NCBI GenBank assembly: GCA_035685165.1
Contig: DASRBI010000019.1
Location: 310,001-374,000 of the forward strand
Source: DATFDN01 sp035685165
Lineage (GTDB): Bacteria > Pseudomonadota > Alphaproteobacteria > Acetobacterales > Acetobacteraceae
Direction of reading: 5' to 3'
Length of the DNA: 64,000 bases
The translations under genes were made by a program, and so were the position numbers. The first letter of the stretch is position 1. The number at the start of each line of letters is the position of its first letter. Below the pieces are notes generated by a model. It was given only the letters and a program-made list of their open reading frames with translations, made no database searches and had not been told where the DNA came from. Shown one piece after another: positions 1 to 7,420 of the stretch.

Positions 1-139
1 CCCAAGCCTCGCCAACCTTCTCGGACCGGGCCGCTATCCGCTTGAAATGGTTTTCGAATTCTTCCAGCCGCTTGAGCGCCTCTCCCAATGGGATCACTGG
101 GAAGGCTGGGCTGCGATCCCGCTGCGCTGCCTCCAACAT
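1..139 (-). CDS. Conserved hypothetical protein, N-terminal part (runs off the window)
   Basis: The minus strand has an ATG at 139 preceded by an excellent ribosome binding site (AAGGAGGG, six bases upstream), and the frame stays open to the window edge for 46 codons. The peptide begins MLEAAQRDRSP and continues with a charged, helix-forming stretch (EALKRLEEFENHF). I do not recognise a named domain. The strong start signal and amphipathic composition argue that it is real. Its C-terminus lies outside the window. No function can be assigned. Confidence 0.55.
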   Translation of the reverse strand, partial: MLEAAQRDRSPAFPVIPLGEALKRLEEFENHFKRIAARSEKVGEAW

Positions 140-269
140 AACGCCCTCCTTTAAGCCATAATGGCATATAGCGGGAAAGCGCGACTATCAAGAGGCGAAT
201 TTATCGAGGTATAGGCTTGACGTATGGAGTGCAAGATGCCATAAGGAATCGCATTAAACGGAGGTGTAC

Positions 270-314
270 ATGACCCACAGAGTCGCAAGCCCCTACGTTC
301 ACCGGCCGGCGTAG
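270..314 (+). CDS. Tiny ORF (14 residues) with a strong ribosome binding site
   Basis: ATG at 270 follows GGAGGT at five bases' distance and encodes MTHRVASPYVHRPA before TAG. A stem-loop begins 21 bases after the stop (336-380). The arrangement of short peptide then hairpin resembles a leader peptide, but no regulated gene follows on the plus strand except the broken transposase fragment. It may equally be the start of a gene truncated by rearrangement, or chance. This is a low-confidence call made only because of the start signal. Confidence 0.2.
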   Translation: MTHRVASPYVHRPA

Positions 315-335
315 GGCGCTATAAGAGATAGGCGG

Positions 336-380
336 GGCCGCTTCCCGCCGGGTTGGCGAGTAGAACGGTGGGAAGCGGCC
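336..380. repeat. Perfect 11-bp inverted repeat with 23-base loop
   Basis: GGCCGCTTCCC at 336-346 is exactly complementary to GGGAAGCGGCC at 370-380. There is no U-tract after the stem, so it is not a standard intrinsic terminator. It could be an RNA hairpin or a mobile-element remnant. Confidence 0.5.
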
Positions 381-634
381 CTCAACCGGACCTTCTGGTA
401 TTCCCCTGTGGTGTAACGTTGCCGGCACGTCGGGAGTTACGTCCAGGAGAACCAAGTCCAAGCCCTGGCACGGGAACCAGGAACAAGGCGGAGCCGGAAG
501 CTGTTGGAGCAGCCCCCGTCCCCTAAACCACATCCGGGATTGGCCCCCGTCATGGTCTGCATAGATATAGCGAAGTTGGAGCTTCGTTTCCAGCTCAGCG
601 ATCTGGGGCCGGCCCACCTTCATGGATTGGCCCT

Positions 635-713
635 ATGAATATACTCCCCCGCGATCGGCAGGTTGCCGTCATCGCCGCCCTTGCTGGGGGCAATAGCATC
701 CGCTCTGCCGAGC
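635..713 (+). pseudogene. Truncated N-terminus of an IS1-type transposase
   Basis: ATG at 635 opens a frame reading MNILPRDRQVAVIAALAGG and then NSIRSAE. From memory this resembles the start of IS1-family InsA-like proteins, which continue with a helix-turn-helix segment. The similarity ends at 713, exactly where the IS2-group element begins, and the frame stops at 721 inside that element. The missing remainder does not resume on the far side of the element (after 2027), so the host gene was lost by deletion as well as interrupted. The family assignment rests on about 26 residues and is tentative. Confidence 0.45.
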
Positions 714-739
714 TGGAGTAGCCCCCATCAAACCGGACA
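714..739 (+). repeat. Left terminal inverted repeat of the IS2-group element
   Basis: It starts TGGAGTAGCCCCC and ends in CCGGACACC. It corresponds to the transposase 3' end of the element and contains the orfB stop codon. Confidence 0.7.
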
Positions 740-1954
740 CCGGGGTGGTTGTGATTGGCTTTGAATGAACTCCCTCGGGGAGCGCATTCGCAAGCCGCGA
801 TGGGGATGGTTTTCCGTTATAGTCCTCGATCCAGGTGGGAAGCTGCTGCAGGACGGTGAGGGCGTCCGGGCGGGGCTGGATGCGGGCATAATCGCGCTTG
901 AGGGTTTTGACGAATGCCTCGCTGACGCCGTTGCTCTCCGGACTGCGCACCGGGGTAAAGCAGGGGACGAGGTGGAGGGCGGCCGCGATGTCAAGCGTGT
1001 CGCGGGCGGTGAAGGCGGAGCCATTGTCGGCCAGCCATTGCACGGGATGGGGCGCCCGCAGGACCCTGAAGCGGGCCTCGACACAGGCGAGCATCAGGTC
1101 GCGCACCATTTGGCCGCTGATGCCGCCGGAACTGGCCTGCCAGGCGATGATCTCCCGGTCATGGTATCGATGGCGAAGGCGATGCGCACGACCTCGCCGT
1201 TCCAGCAGCCACCTCCAGCACGTTGGAGGACCAGCGCAGGTTGGACGCCAGGGCGATGACGCTGCCCTCGTGCGTAGGGACGGGGCGATGGCCGACATGG
1301 GGCTGGAGCAGCAGCCCGGCCTGCGCCATGAGGCGGAAGACGCGTTTGTGGTTGACCGCCGGATCACCGGCGGCCCGGCGTGCCCGGTTGAGCAAGGCGG
1401 TGATCCGCCGGTAGCCGTAGGTCGGTCGGGCATCGGTGATCTGGCGGATGGCGGCGAGCAGCTCGTCATCGCCCTGGCGCCGGTATCGGCCGCGCGGCCT
1501 GGTCCTGACGTGCACCTGCTCGACCAGCTTGGAGCGGGCGACGCCGAGCGTGTCGGCCACGGTCTTCACCGGGAAGCGTCCCGTGGGCGACGGCAACTGC
1601 CAGGCGGGCTTTTCTTCCCGGGCGGCGGCAAGCGCCTCCTTGAGGACCCCGACCTCCAGCGTCTTGCGGCCGAGCAGGCGCTGCAGTTCGCGGACACGCT
1701 GTTCGAGATCGCGGACCCGGCTAGCCGCGGCCACGTCCTCGTCGGCTTTGACCGCGACCCGGCCGCCTTGCGCCATCAGTTGCCTCCACTTGAACAGCAG
1801 GCTCGGCGAGACGCCCCGCAGCCGCGCGACGGCTGAGACCGTCATGCCGGGCTGCATGGTTTCCTCGACCATGGCGAGCTTCTGTTCGGCACTGTAGCGC
1901 CGTCGGCGCTCCCCCGCCGGTGATGATCTCGACGCGCGTCGGCTCGTTCGGCAT
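728..1954 (-). pseudogene. IS2-group transposase (orfA/orfB), frameshifted remnant
   Basis: The original start is probably ATG at 1954 (MPNEPTRVEIITG). The next residues of the helix-turn-helix orfA (ERRRRYSAEQKLAMVEET) lie in another frame because of an extra base in the C-run at 1911-1915. orfB shows HTH_21-like and rve integrase segments. The three catalytic positions are visible: Asp in FAIDT, Asp in WLADNGSAF, and Glu in SPESNGVSEAF. Further single-base shifts are evident near 1207-1212, 1155-1162 and 811-816. At least four indels mean no functional transposase can be made. orfA and orfB are joined in one frame in the middle section, whereas IS2 normally joins them by programmed frameshifting. 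Confidence 0.85.
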
Positions 1955-2001
1955 AGGCGCATGCCTAGGCGTAAACATAGGCCCTCACGGTTGCGCCGCC
2001 T

Positions 2002-2027
2002 GTCCGGTCGAAATAGGGGCCGCTCCA
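2002..2027 (-). repeat. Right terminal inverted repeat of the IS2-group element
   Basis: On the minus strand it starts TGGAGCGGCCCC and ends in ACCGGACAGG, matching the left end at most positions (TGGAG, GCCCC, ACCGGACA). Confidence 0.7.
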
Positions 2028-2066
2028 GGGATTCCTCAAGACGATCGCGGGCGATTGGTTAGCGCT

Positions 2067-2226
2067 CCCGACAAACTCGGGCGAACGGCTGTTCGTACAC
2101 AATATCGCTGGTCCTGCGTGCCGATCGTACGAAATCGCCGGCGCTGAACCGCCCGATCGTACGAAACTCCAGTGGCGGATCGCGCCGGTCGTACCAAGTT
2201 TCGCGGGCCAAAAGGGCTAGGTGTAC
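2067..2226 (-). repeat. Array 1: five units of exact 32-bp period with TTTCGTACGA-type core
   Basis: The hexamer TCGTAC occurs at 2093, 2125, 2157 and 2189, and the variant GTGTAC at 2221; every step is exactly 32 bases. Read on the minus strand, each unit begins GTACGA or GTACAC and ends in a GCGA/ATTTC-like stretch, so the conserved core spans the unit junction. About 16-18 bases in each unit vary. The array starts five bases after the stop codon of the RluA-type gene and ends 40 bases from the IS element. A similar array lies at 48781-48914. 32 bp is not a multiple of three, so it is not a coding repeat. Confidence 0.75.
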
Positions 2227-2231
2227 ACAAG

Positions 2232-2900
2232 CTACGCCCAGGACCATCCGCACGCCGCCAGCGCGGCCTGCATGTGCGCCGGCACCGAAGCCGTCGCCTC
2301 CACCGGCGGCTCAAGCGCGAGCCGCAGCGCCCGGGCGAGCAAGTGCAACGGCCCCGGCCCGCCGCCATACACCGCGTCCCCCAGCACCGGGCAGCCGAGC
2401 GCGGCGCAATGGGCGCGCAGCTGGTGGGTGCGGCCGGTGCGCGGGCGGAGTTCGAGCCAGGCGGCCCCATTCCCGAGGCCGAGGACGCGCCACTCCGTGA
2501 CCGCAGGCTCCCCGTCCGGGCGCACCGCCATGCGCCAGAGCCGGCCCGTCTGCTCGCGGGCGAGCGGGGCGCCGATCGTGCCGTGCTCGGCCTCGGGCCG
2601 GCCGCGGACCACGGCCCAGTAGGTCTTGGCGGCGCGGCCGGCGGCGAATTCGGCCTGCGCGGCGCGCAGCGCGGAGCGGCGCAGCGCGAACAGCAGGCAC
2701 CCTGCCGTGTCGGCGTCCAGCCGGTGCACGAGCCACGGCCCCGCCTTCGCGCCCAGCCACGCCTGCACCGTGTCCTCGGCGTTCGGCGCGCCGCGCCGGT
2801 TGGCGTGCGCGGGCATCCCGGCCGGCTTGTCGATCACCAGGAAGCGGCGGTCCTGGAACAGCACGGGCAGGGGTGGCAGGGTCGGGCGATGCGTATCCAT
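2232..2900 (-). CDS. RluA-family RNA pseudouridine synthase
   Basis: This 222-residue protein should isomerise uridine to pseudouridine in rRNA or tRNA. The family hallmark is HRLDADTAG at residues 59-67, with the catalytic aspartate at 62 (consensus HRLDxxTSG). The earlier segment LVIDKPAGMPAHANR and the later RTGRTHQLRAHC are also characteristic. No S4 domain precedes the catalytic domain, so this is a short, catalytic-domain-only member, resembling RluA itself or the TruC/RluE kinds; the RNA target cannot be read from sequence. The ATG at 2900 overlaps the start of the divergent dehydrogenase gene by 12 bases. A later GTG in PVLFQD would remove the overlap but cut the N-terminal strand. 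A 32-bp-period array begins just after the stop codon. Confidence 0.85.
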   Translation of the reverse strand: MDTHRPTLPPLPVLFQDRRFLVIDKPAGMPAHANRRGAPNAEDTVQAWLGAKAGPWLVHRLDADTAGCLLFALRRSALRAAQAEFAAGRAAKTYWAVVRGRPEAEHGTIGAPLAREQTGRLWRMAVRPDGEPAVTEWRVLGLGNGAAWLELRPRTGRTHQLRAHCAALGCPVLGDAVYGGGPGPLHLLARALRLALEPPVEATASVPAHMQAALAACGWSWA

Positions 2901-3863
2901 GTGCAGAACCCCCCGGACGATCCGCTCGGCCCCATCACGCCCGCGCTTTGGGCCGAGGTGGCGGCCCGCTGCAAGGAGCCGCCGCACGACGTGACCTTCG
3001 CCGACGACAGGGCGGGCTATGCGGCTTTGATCCCCCAAGCCGAGGCGCTGGTGACGGACAAGGACGTGCTGCCGACCCTGCTGCCGCTCGAAGCGCCGCG
3101 CCTCAAGCTCGTCTTCGTCGCCAATGCCGGGCTCGACAATCTGGCGCCGTTCGACTGGCTGCCCGAGGGGGTGATGCTGCTCAACAACCGCGGGGCGCAC
3201 GCGGCCAAGGCGGGCGAGTTCGGCATCATGGCGGTGCTGATGCTCGCCAACCGCGTGCCCGAGATGGTGACACACCAGCGGGCGGGGCATTGGCAGAAGC
3301 TGTGGGGCTCGGTGCTGGCGGGGCGGCGGCTGACCCTGGTCGGGCTCGGCGGCCTGGGCGGCGCGATCGCTGCGCACGCGGCGCATTTCGGGATGCGGAT
3401 CACCGGCGTGCGTGCCTCGGGGGCCCCGCACCCGGCCTGCGAGCGCGTCGTGGCGCCCGAGACGCTGGACCTCGTGCTGCCGGAGAGCGAGTTCCTGCTG
3501 CTCGCCTGCCCCCTCACGCCGCGCACGCGCGGCCTGATGGACCGGCGCCGGCTGGGCCTGCTGCCCCAGGGGGCGGGGGTGGTGAATATCGGCCGGGGGC
3601 CGCTGATGGATCAGGCGGCGCTCTGCGATCTGCTGCAATCGGGGCATCTCGGCGGGGCGGTGCTGGACGTGTTCGAGCAGGAGCCCGTCCCGCCCGAAGA
3701 CCGGATATGGCGCGTGCCCAACCTGATCGTCAGCCCGCATACCGCCGCCGACGATCCCGCCACCTACTACGCGCGCAGCCTTGAATGCCTGTTCGCCGAT
3801 CTGCGGGCGCTTCGGGCGGGGGAGCGGCCCCCCACTTTGTTCGACATAGCGGCGGGTTACTGA
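2889..3863 (+). CDS. D-2-hydroxyacid dehydrogenase (NAD(P)-dependent)
   Basis: This 324-residue protein is of the family that interconverts 2-oxoacids and D-2-hydroxyacids, such as glyoxylate/hydroxypyruvate reductases. The Rossmann glycine motif GLGGLG is at residues 152-157. The catalytic residues are visible: Arg236 in NIGRGPLMD, Glu265 in VFEQEPVP and His284 in SPHTAADD. ATG 2889 is chosen because MRIHVQN matches the usual N-terminus; the longer open frame upstream is antisense to the RluA gene. Its start overlaps the divergent RluA start head-to-head. The substrate cannot be deduced. Confidence 0.88.
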   Translation: MRIHVQNPPDDPLGPITPALWAEVAARCKEPPHDVTFADDRAGYAALIPQAEALVTDKDVLPTLLPLEAPRLKLVFVANAGLDNLAPFDWLPEGVMLLNNRGAHAAKAGEFGIMAVLMLANRVPEMVTHQRAGHWQKLWGSVLAGRRLTLVGLGGLGGAIAAHAAHFGMRITGVRASGAPHPACERVVAPETLDLVLPESEFLLLACPLTPRTRGLMDRRRLGLLPQGAGVVNIGRGPLMDQAALCDLLQSGHLGGAVLDVFEQEPVPPEDRIWRVPNLIVSPHTAADDPATYYARSLECLFADLRALRAGERPPTLFDIAAGY

Positions 3864-3968
3864 GGCGGCCCGCGCGAAATCAGCGCGCTCCGGGCGGCCG
3901 TTCCGATTTCGGTTGAACCGGCCCCCGGTTTGGCGCGACAACGAGCCGCCTCGTTCTGGCCTCGAGCT

Positions 3969-5201
3969 ATGCACCTGCCGACCCGGCCCGGTCCCCTACC
4001 CGCGCGCTCCCTCTGTTTCTGGAGTGGCGCCGTTGCGGCCGGTGTGCTGCTCGCCTTGCTGGCCGGCTGCGCCGGCCCGGGCGGGCAGAACGCGCCGCGC
4101 TATACGGCTGTGCATCATCGCTATCCGCCGCCGGGACCGCCGGGCGATCCGTGGGGCCCCTATATCCGCGAGGCCTCGCTCCGCTTCGGCGTGCCGGAGG
4201 AGTGGGTGCGCGCGGTGATGCGCCAAGAGTCGGGTGGGCGCGACGACGCGGTCTCCTCGGCCGGTGCGATCGGGCTGATGCAGGTGATGCCCGATACCTA
4301 CGCCATGCTGCGCGCCCGCTACGGCCTCGGCGACGACCCCTACGAGCCGCACGACAACATCATGGCCGGCACCGCCTACATCCGCGAGCTTTACGACCAG
4401 TACGGGGCGCCCGGGTTCTTGGCCGCCTACAATGCCGGACCGCGCCGGCTCGACGCCTACCTCGCCAACGGCACCCCGCTGCCCGACGAGACGGTGGGCT
4501 ACCTCTCCAATATCGCCCCGCATCTCGGCACCCGCACAGCGATGACCGGGCCGCTCGCAGTCTATGCGGGTCCGGTCGGCGCCGAGGCGCCGGCGGCGCC
4601 GTTGCCGCCCGCGCAGCCGCCGGTGATGCTGGCGAGGGCCGGGGCGGGCGCCTGCGACCCGGACGCCGCCTATGACCCGGACCGGCCCTGCACCCCTACG
4701 CAGGCCGCCGCGCCGGTTCCGGCGCCTTCTTCCGCTCCCGCTCCCGCCCCGGCCTACGCGGTCGCGGCGCTGCCGCCGCCTCCAAGCTACGTGCAGCCAG
4801 CACCACAGCCGGTCTATGCCGCGCAGCCCGCCGCGCCGGTTTACGCGGCGGCACCGCCTGGCCGCGCCATATTACCGCCGCTCGTCTATTCGAGCGCCCC
4901 GGCGGTGCGGCCGCAGGCGCAACTTGCCAGCCTCGCTCCCGCCGCGCCGGGCTCCTGGGCGATCCAGGTCGGCGCGTTCTCCAGCCAAGCCGGCGCCCAT
5001 GCGGCGGCCGAGCAGGTGCGCGCGGCCATGCCCGATCTACTCGGTGCCGGATCGGTAGCCGCGCCGCCCACCACCCCGTTCGGCGGCACGGTGCTCTACC
5101 GCGCGCGCATCGTGGCGCTGAGCGAATCGACCGCCGCCTCGGCCTGCGCCCGCCTCTCCGCCCGGGGCACGGCCTGCATGACGGTGCCGCCGGGACGGTA
5201 G
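3969..5201 (+). CDS. Lytic transglycosylase (Slt type) lipoprotein with C-terminal SPOR domain
   Basis: The protein cleaves the glycan strand of peptidoglycan in the periplasm. It has 410 residues from ATG 3969. A signal segment ends in the lipobox LLAGC with Cys34, so it is probably a lipoprotein. The transglycosylase domain spans about residues 63-195. Its catalytic glutamate is Glu87 in VMRQESGG, followed by AGAIGLMQVMP and the AAYNAGP motif. A long Pro/Ala-rich linker (about 205-335) leads to a SPOR-like domain beginning SWAIQVGAFSS, which in this family binds denuded septal glycan. A TTG start at 3930 is possible but less likely. The combination suggests a role at the division septum. 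Confidence 0.85.
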   Translation: MHLPTRPGPLPARSLCFWSGAVAAGVLLALLAGCAGPGGQNAPRYTAVHHRYPPPGPPGDPWGPYIREASLRFGVPEEWVRAVMRQESGGRDDAVSSAGAIGLMQVMPDTYAMLRARYGLGDDPYEPHDNIMAGTAYIRELYDQYGAPGFLAAYNAGPRRLDAYLANGTPLPDETVGYLSNIAPHLGTRTAMTGPLAVYAGPVGAEAPAAPLPPAQPPVMLARAGAGACDPDAAYDPDRPCTPTQAAAPVPAPSSAPAPAPAYAVAALPPPPSYVQPAPQPVYAAQPAAPVYAAAPPGRAILPPLVYSSAPAVRPQAQLASLAPAAPGSWAIQVGAFSSQAGAHAAAEQVRAAMPDLLGAGSVAAPPTTPFGGTVLYRARIVALSESTAASACARLSARGTACMTVPPGR

Positions 5202-5276
5202 CAACGCCTCATGGCCCTCCTCGCCGACGCGGGGATCGGCCATCCACGGCTTACTGCGGCTGGCAGCACGACGTAG

Positions 5277-5303
5277 GTGTCCGGGCCAAGCCCGGGCATG
5301 ACG
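5277..5303. repeat. REP-like palindrome, class A
   Basis: GTCCGGGCCAAGCCCGGGCAT followed by GACG forms a compact hairpin. It lies between the convergent transglycosylase and icd genes. Related copies occur at 14198-14240 and 47249-47338; the type is widespread in alphaproteobacterial genomes. Confidence 0.7.
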
Positions 5304-5343
5304 AAACGAGGGTTCGGGACGGCGGACGCGATTGGCGCGTCAC

Positions 5344-6582
5344 CTACTCCGCCGCGCGCGCGCTCTGCTGCATCGCCAGGCGCAGGTTCTCGTCGAGCTT
5401 GGTCAGAAAATCCTGCGTGTTCAGCCATTTCTGCTCGGGACTGATGAGGATGGCCAAGTCCTTCGTCATGTAGCCCGATTCCACCGTCTCCACGCAGACC
5501 CGCTCCAAGGTCTCGGCGAAGCGCGTCACGTCCGGGGTGTTGTCGAACCGGCCCCGGTAGGCCAGCCCGCGCGTCCAGGCGAAGATGGAGGCGATCGGGT
5601 TGGTGGAGGTCTCCTTGCCCTGCTGGTGCTGGCGGTAGTGCCGCGTCACCGTGCCGTGCGCCGCCTCGCTCTCCACCGTCTTGCCGTCCGGGCTCATCAA
5701 GACCGAGGTCATCAGGCCGAGCGAACCGAAGCCCTGCGCCACCGTGTCGCTCTGCACGTCGCCGTCGTAGTTCTTGCAGGCCCACACATAGCCGCCGTTC
5801 CACTTGAGCGAGGCGGCCACCATGTCGTCGATCAGCCGATGCTCGTAGGTAAGGCCCCGCTTCTGGAACTCGGCCTTGAACTCGCGGTCGTAGATTTCCT
5901 GAAAGAGGTCCTTGAAGAACCCGTCATAGGCTTTGAGGATCGTGTTCTTGGTCGAGAGATAGACCGGGTAGTTCCGCAGCAGGCCGTAATTGAAGCTCGC
6001 CCGCGCGAAGCCCTCGATTGAGGCGCGGGTGTTGTGCATCCCCATCGCTACTCCGCCGTCCGGGCCGAAATCGTGCACCTCCAGCACCTGGGCGGGGCCG
6101 CCGCCGGCCGGCTGATAGGTCAGCGTCACCTTGCCCGCGCCGGGCACCTTGAGCTCGGTCGCGCGGTAAATGTCGCCATAGGCATGGCGGCCGATAACGA
6201 TCGGCTGCGTCCAGTGCGGCACCAGCCGCGGCACGTTCTTGCAAATGATCGGCTCGCGGAAGATGGTGCCGTCGAGGATGTTGCGGATCGTCCCGTTCGG
6301 GCTGCGGTACATCCGCTTCAGCCCGAATTCCTTCACCCGCGCCTCGTCGGGGGTAATCGTCGCGCACTTCACGCCGACGCCGTATTGCTTGATCGCCTTC
6401 GCCGCATCGACCGTCACCTGATCGTCGGTCCGATCACGGTACTCGATCCCCAGGTCGTAATATTTCAGGTCGATGTCGAGATAGGGCAGGATCAGCTTTT
6501 CCTTGATGAACCCCCAGATGATGCGGGTCATCTCATCCCCGTCGAGCTCGACCACCGGGGTTTTCACCTTGATCTTGGCCAT
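5344..6582 (-). CDS. icd: NADP-dependent isocitrate dehydrogenase
   Basis: The enzyme converts isocitrate to 2-oxoglutarate and CO2 in the TCA cycle with reduction of NADP. At 412 residues it has the length of the eukaryote-like homodimeric type common in alphaproteobacteria, not the E. coli type. Signatures include ELDGDEMTRIIW near the N-terminus, the isocitrate-binding YRSPNGTIRN at 92-101, IDDMVA, and the cofactor stretch AAHGTVTRHYRQH with ETSTNP following. The start MAKIKVKTPV at 6582 matches the family; the in-frame extension to 6783 is not supported. It is convergent with the transglycosylase gene, and its upstream region (to 6912) is unshared except with the divergent MarR gene. Confidence 0.96.
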   Translation of the reverse strand: MAKIKVKTPVVELDGDEMTRIIWGFIKEKLILPYLDIDLKYYDLGIEYRDRTDDQVTVDAAKAIKQYGVGVKCATITPDEARVKEFGLKRMYRSPNGTIRNILDGTIFREPIICKNVPRLVPHWTQPIVIGRHAYGDIYRATELKVPGAGKVTLTYQPAGGGPAQVLEVHDFGPDGGVAMGMHNTRASIEGFARASFNYGLLRNYPVYLSTKNTILKAYDGFFKDLFQEIYDREFKAEFQKRGLTYEHRLIDDMVAASLKWNGGYVWACKNYDGDVQSDTVAQGFGSLGLMTSVLMSPDGKTVESEAAHGTVTRHYRQHQQGKETSTNPIASIFAWTRGLAYRGRFDNTPDVTRFAETLERVCVETVESGYMTKDLAILISPEQKWLNTQDFLTKLDENLRLAMQQSARAAE

Positions 6583-6912
6583 TCGGTCCTCGCGGCATTG
6601 AGGGAGCGCGCCCGGTCGGGCCTCGAGGCGCGCCGGCGCCGGCCTTTTGGCATCGCGGCAACGGGCGGGCAAGGAGGGAGCCGGGCGTGCGGGCCGAACC
6701 AAGCGGGCATTGTCGGCGCCCCTTTTTTTCTCGCGCCGCGAGTGTTTCCGATGTAATGAACTTGGCGTGGCGTCGTTCCGCATGGCGGTGTAGGCAGGCG
6801 TTATGAGCCAATTTGTGAAGGCGCAAACGACTCGACGCTGGGGCGGCGCTGTATTCCGGGCCGCGGACCGGCTCCGCGATGCGCGGCGAACGCAGCCGAG
6901 GGCGGCAGCGCA
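6583..6912. other. Intergenic region between divergent icd and marR-type genes
   Basis: These 330 bases must hold the promoters of both divergent genes. I see no convincing -35/-10 pair, operator palindrome or small ORF. There is a T-run (CCTTTTTTTCTC, near 6719-6732) of unknown meaning. Confidence 0.5.
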
Positions 6913-7413
6913 ATGAGCCTGGCGAGCGGACCGTCCGAGGAGCCGGCAATGCGGAACGGCCGGCTGGAGCTGGCGGACTACGTCACGCTAGCGCAGTTCC
7001 GGGAGGCGGTGCGCCGGCTCTGCCGGGAGAGCGAGGGAGCCGCGCGGCGTCGCGGCCTGACCCCGCAGCAGCACCAGGCGCTGCTGTCGATCAAGGCGAC
7101 GGAGGGCGGCGAGGCGCTCAGCATCGGGCGCCTGGCCGAGCGGCTCGGGATCAGGCCGCACTCCACGGTTGAGCTGGTGGACCGGCTGGTGCAGCTCAGG
7201 CTGGTGGAGCGGCGGCCCGACACGCTGGACCATCGCCGGGTGCGCGTGTTCCTCACGCAGCGGGCGCAGAGCGTGCTCGACGGGCTGGCCGAGGTGCACC
7301 TGCGCGAGCTGCGCGACATCCGCCCGGCGCTCGAGGTGATGCTCCCCCGGGTCGAGCGCCTGAGCGGCGCGGCGGACGGCGCGGCCACGAAGCTGGCGGA
7401 CCGCGCGGAGTAG
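6913..7413 (+). CDS. MarR-family transcriptional regulator
   Basis: The protein has 166 residues. A winged helix-turn-helix is readable from LTPQQHQALLSIKA through LSIGRLAERLGIRPHSTVELVDRLVQLRLVER, followed by the wing DTLDHRRVRVFLT. This layout is typical of MarR repressors, which bind DNA as dimers and often respond to small phenolic ligands. The start at 6913 has a modest GAGGGCGG ribosome binding site; ATG 6949 is an alternative. It is divergent from icd and convergent with the amidohydrolase gene, so its target cannot be inferred from position alone. Confidence 0.85.
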   Translation: MSLASGPSEEPAMRNGRLELADYVTLAQFREAVRRLCRESEGAARRRGLTPQQHQALLSIKATEGGEALSIGRLAERLGIRPHSTVELVDRLVQLRLVERRPDTLDHRRVRVFLTQRAQSVLDGLAEVHLRELRDIRPALEVMLPRVERLSGAADGAATKLADRAE

Positions 7414-7420
7414 CAGCGCC

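Larger units (their letters stand above)
140..634. other. Non-coding stretch at the mobile-element edge
   Basis: This 495-base stretch lies between the partial gene at the left edge and the truncated IS1-type transposase. A 140-codon minus-strand frame exists (201-623), but its product has no recognisable domain, is rich in Pro and Arg, and lacks a good start, so I do not call it. The only structures I can point to are a 14-codon plus-strand ORF with a good ribosome binding site (270-314) and an 11-bp perfect stem (336-380). The rest shows nothing I can name. Confidence 0.5.
714..2027 (-). mobile_element. IS2-group (IS3 family) insertion sequence, decayed copy
   Basis: The element is 1314 bp long, close to the usual size for IS2-group elements. 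Its ends are imperfect inverted repeats. Reading inward, the left end is TGGAGTAGCCCCCATC followed by ACCGGACA; the right end on the minus strand is TGGAGCGGCCCCTATT followed by ACCGGACA. It carries one transposase gene on the minus strand, broken by several one-base indels. The flanking pentamers (CGAGC at 709-713, GGGAT at 2028-2032) differ, so there is no target-site duplication. This implies a deletion or recombination adjoining one end. Confidence 0.85.

Noticed and set aside
201..623. 140-codon minus-strand ORF
   Set aside because: No domain, Pro/Arg-rich composition and no good start; it runs through the 11-bp hairpin.
2067..2226. CRISPR array (repeats of regular period)
   Set aside because: The conserved part is only about 14-16 bases and is palindromic, units are degenerate, and the total period is 32 bp. 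CRISPR units are near-identical repeats of 23-40 bp plus spacers of similar length, and no cas genes are present.
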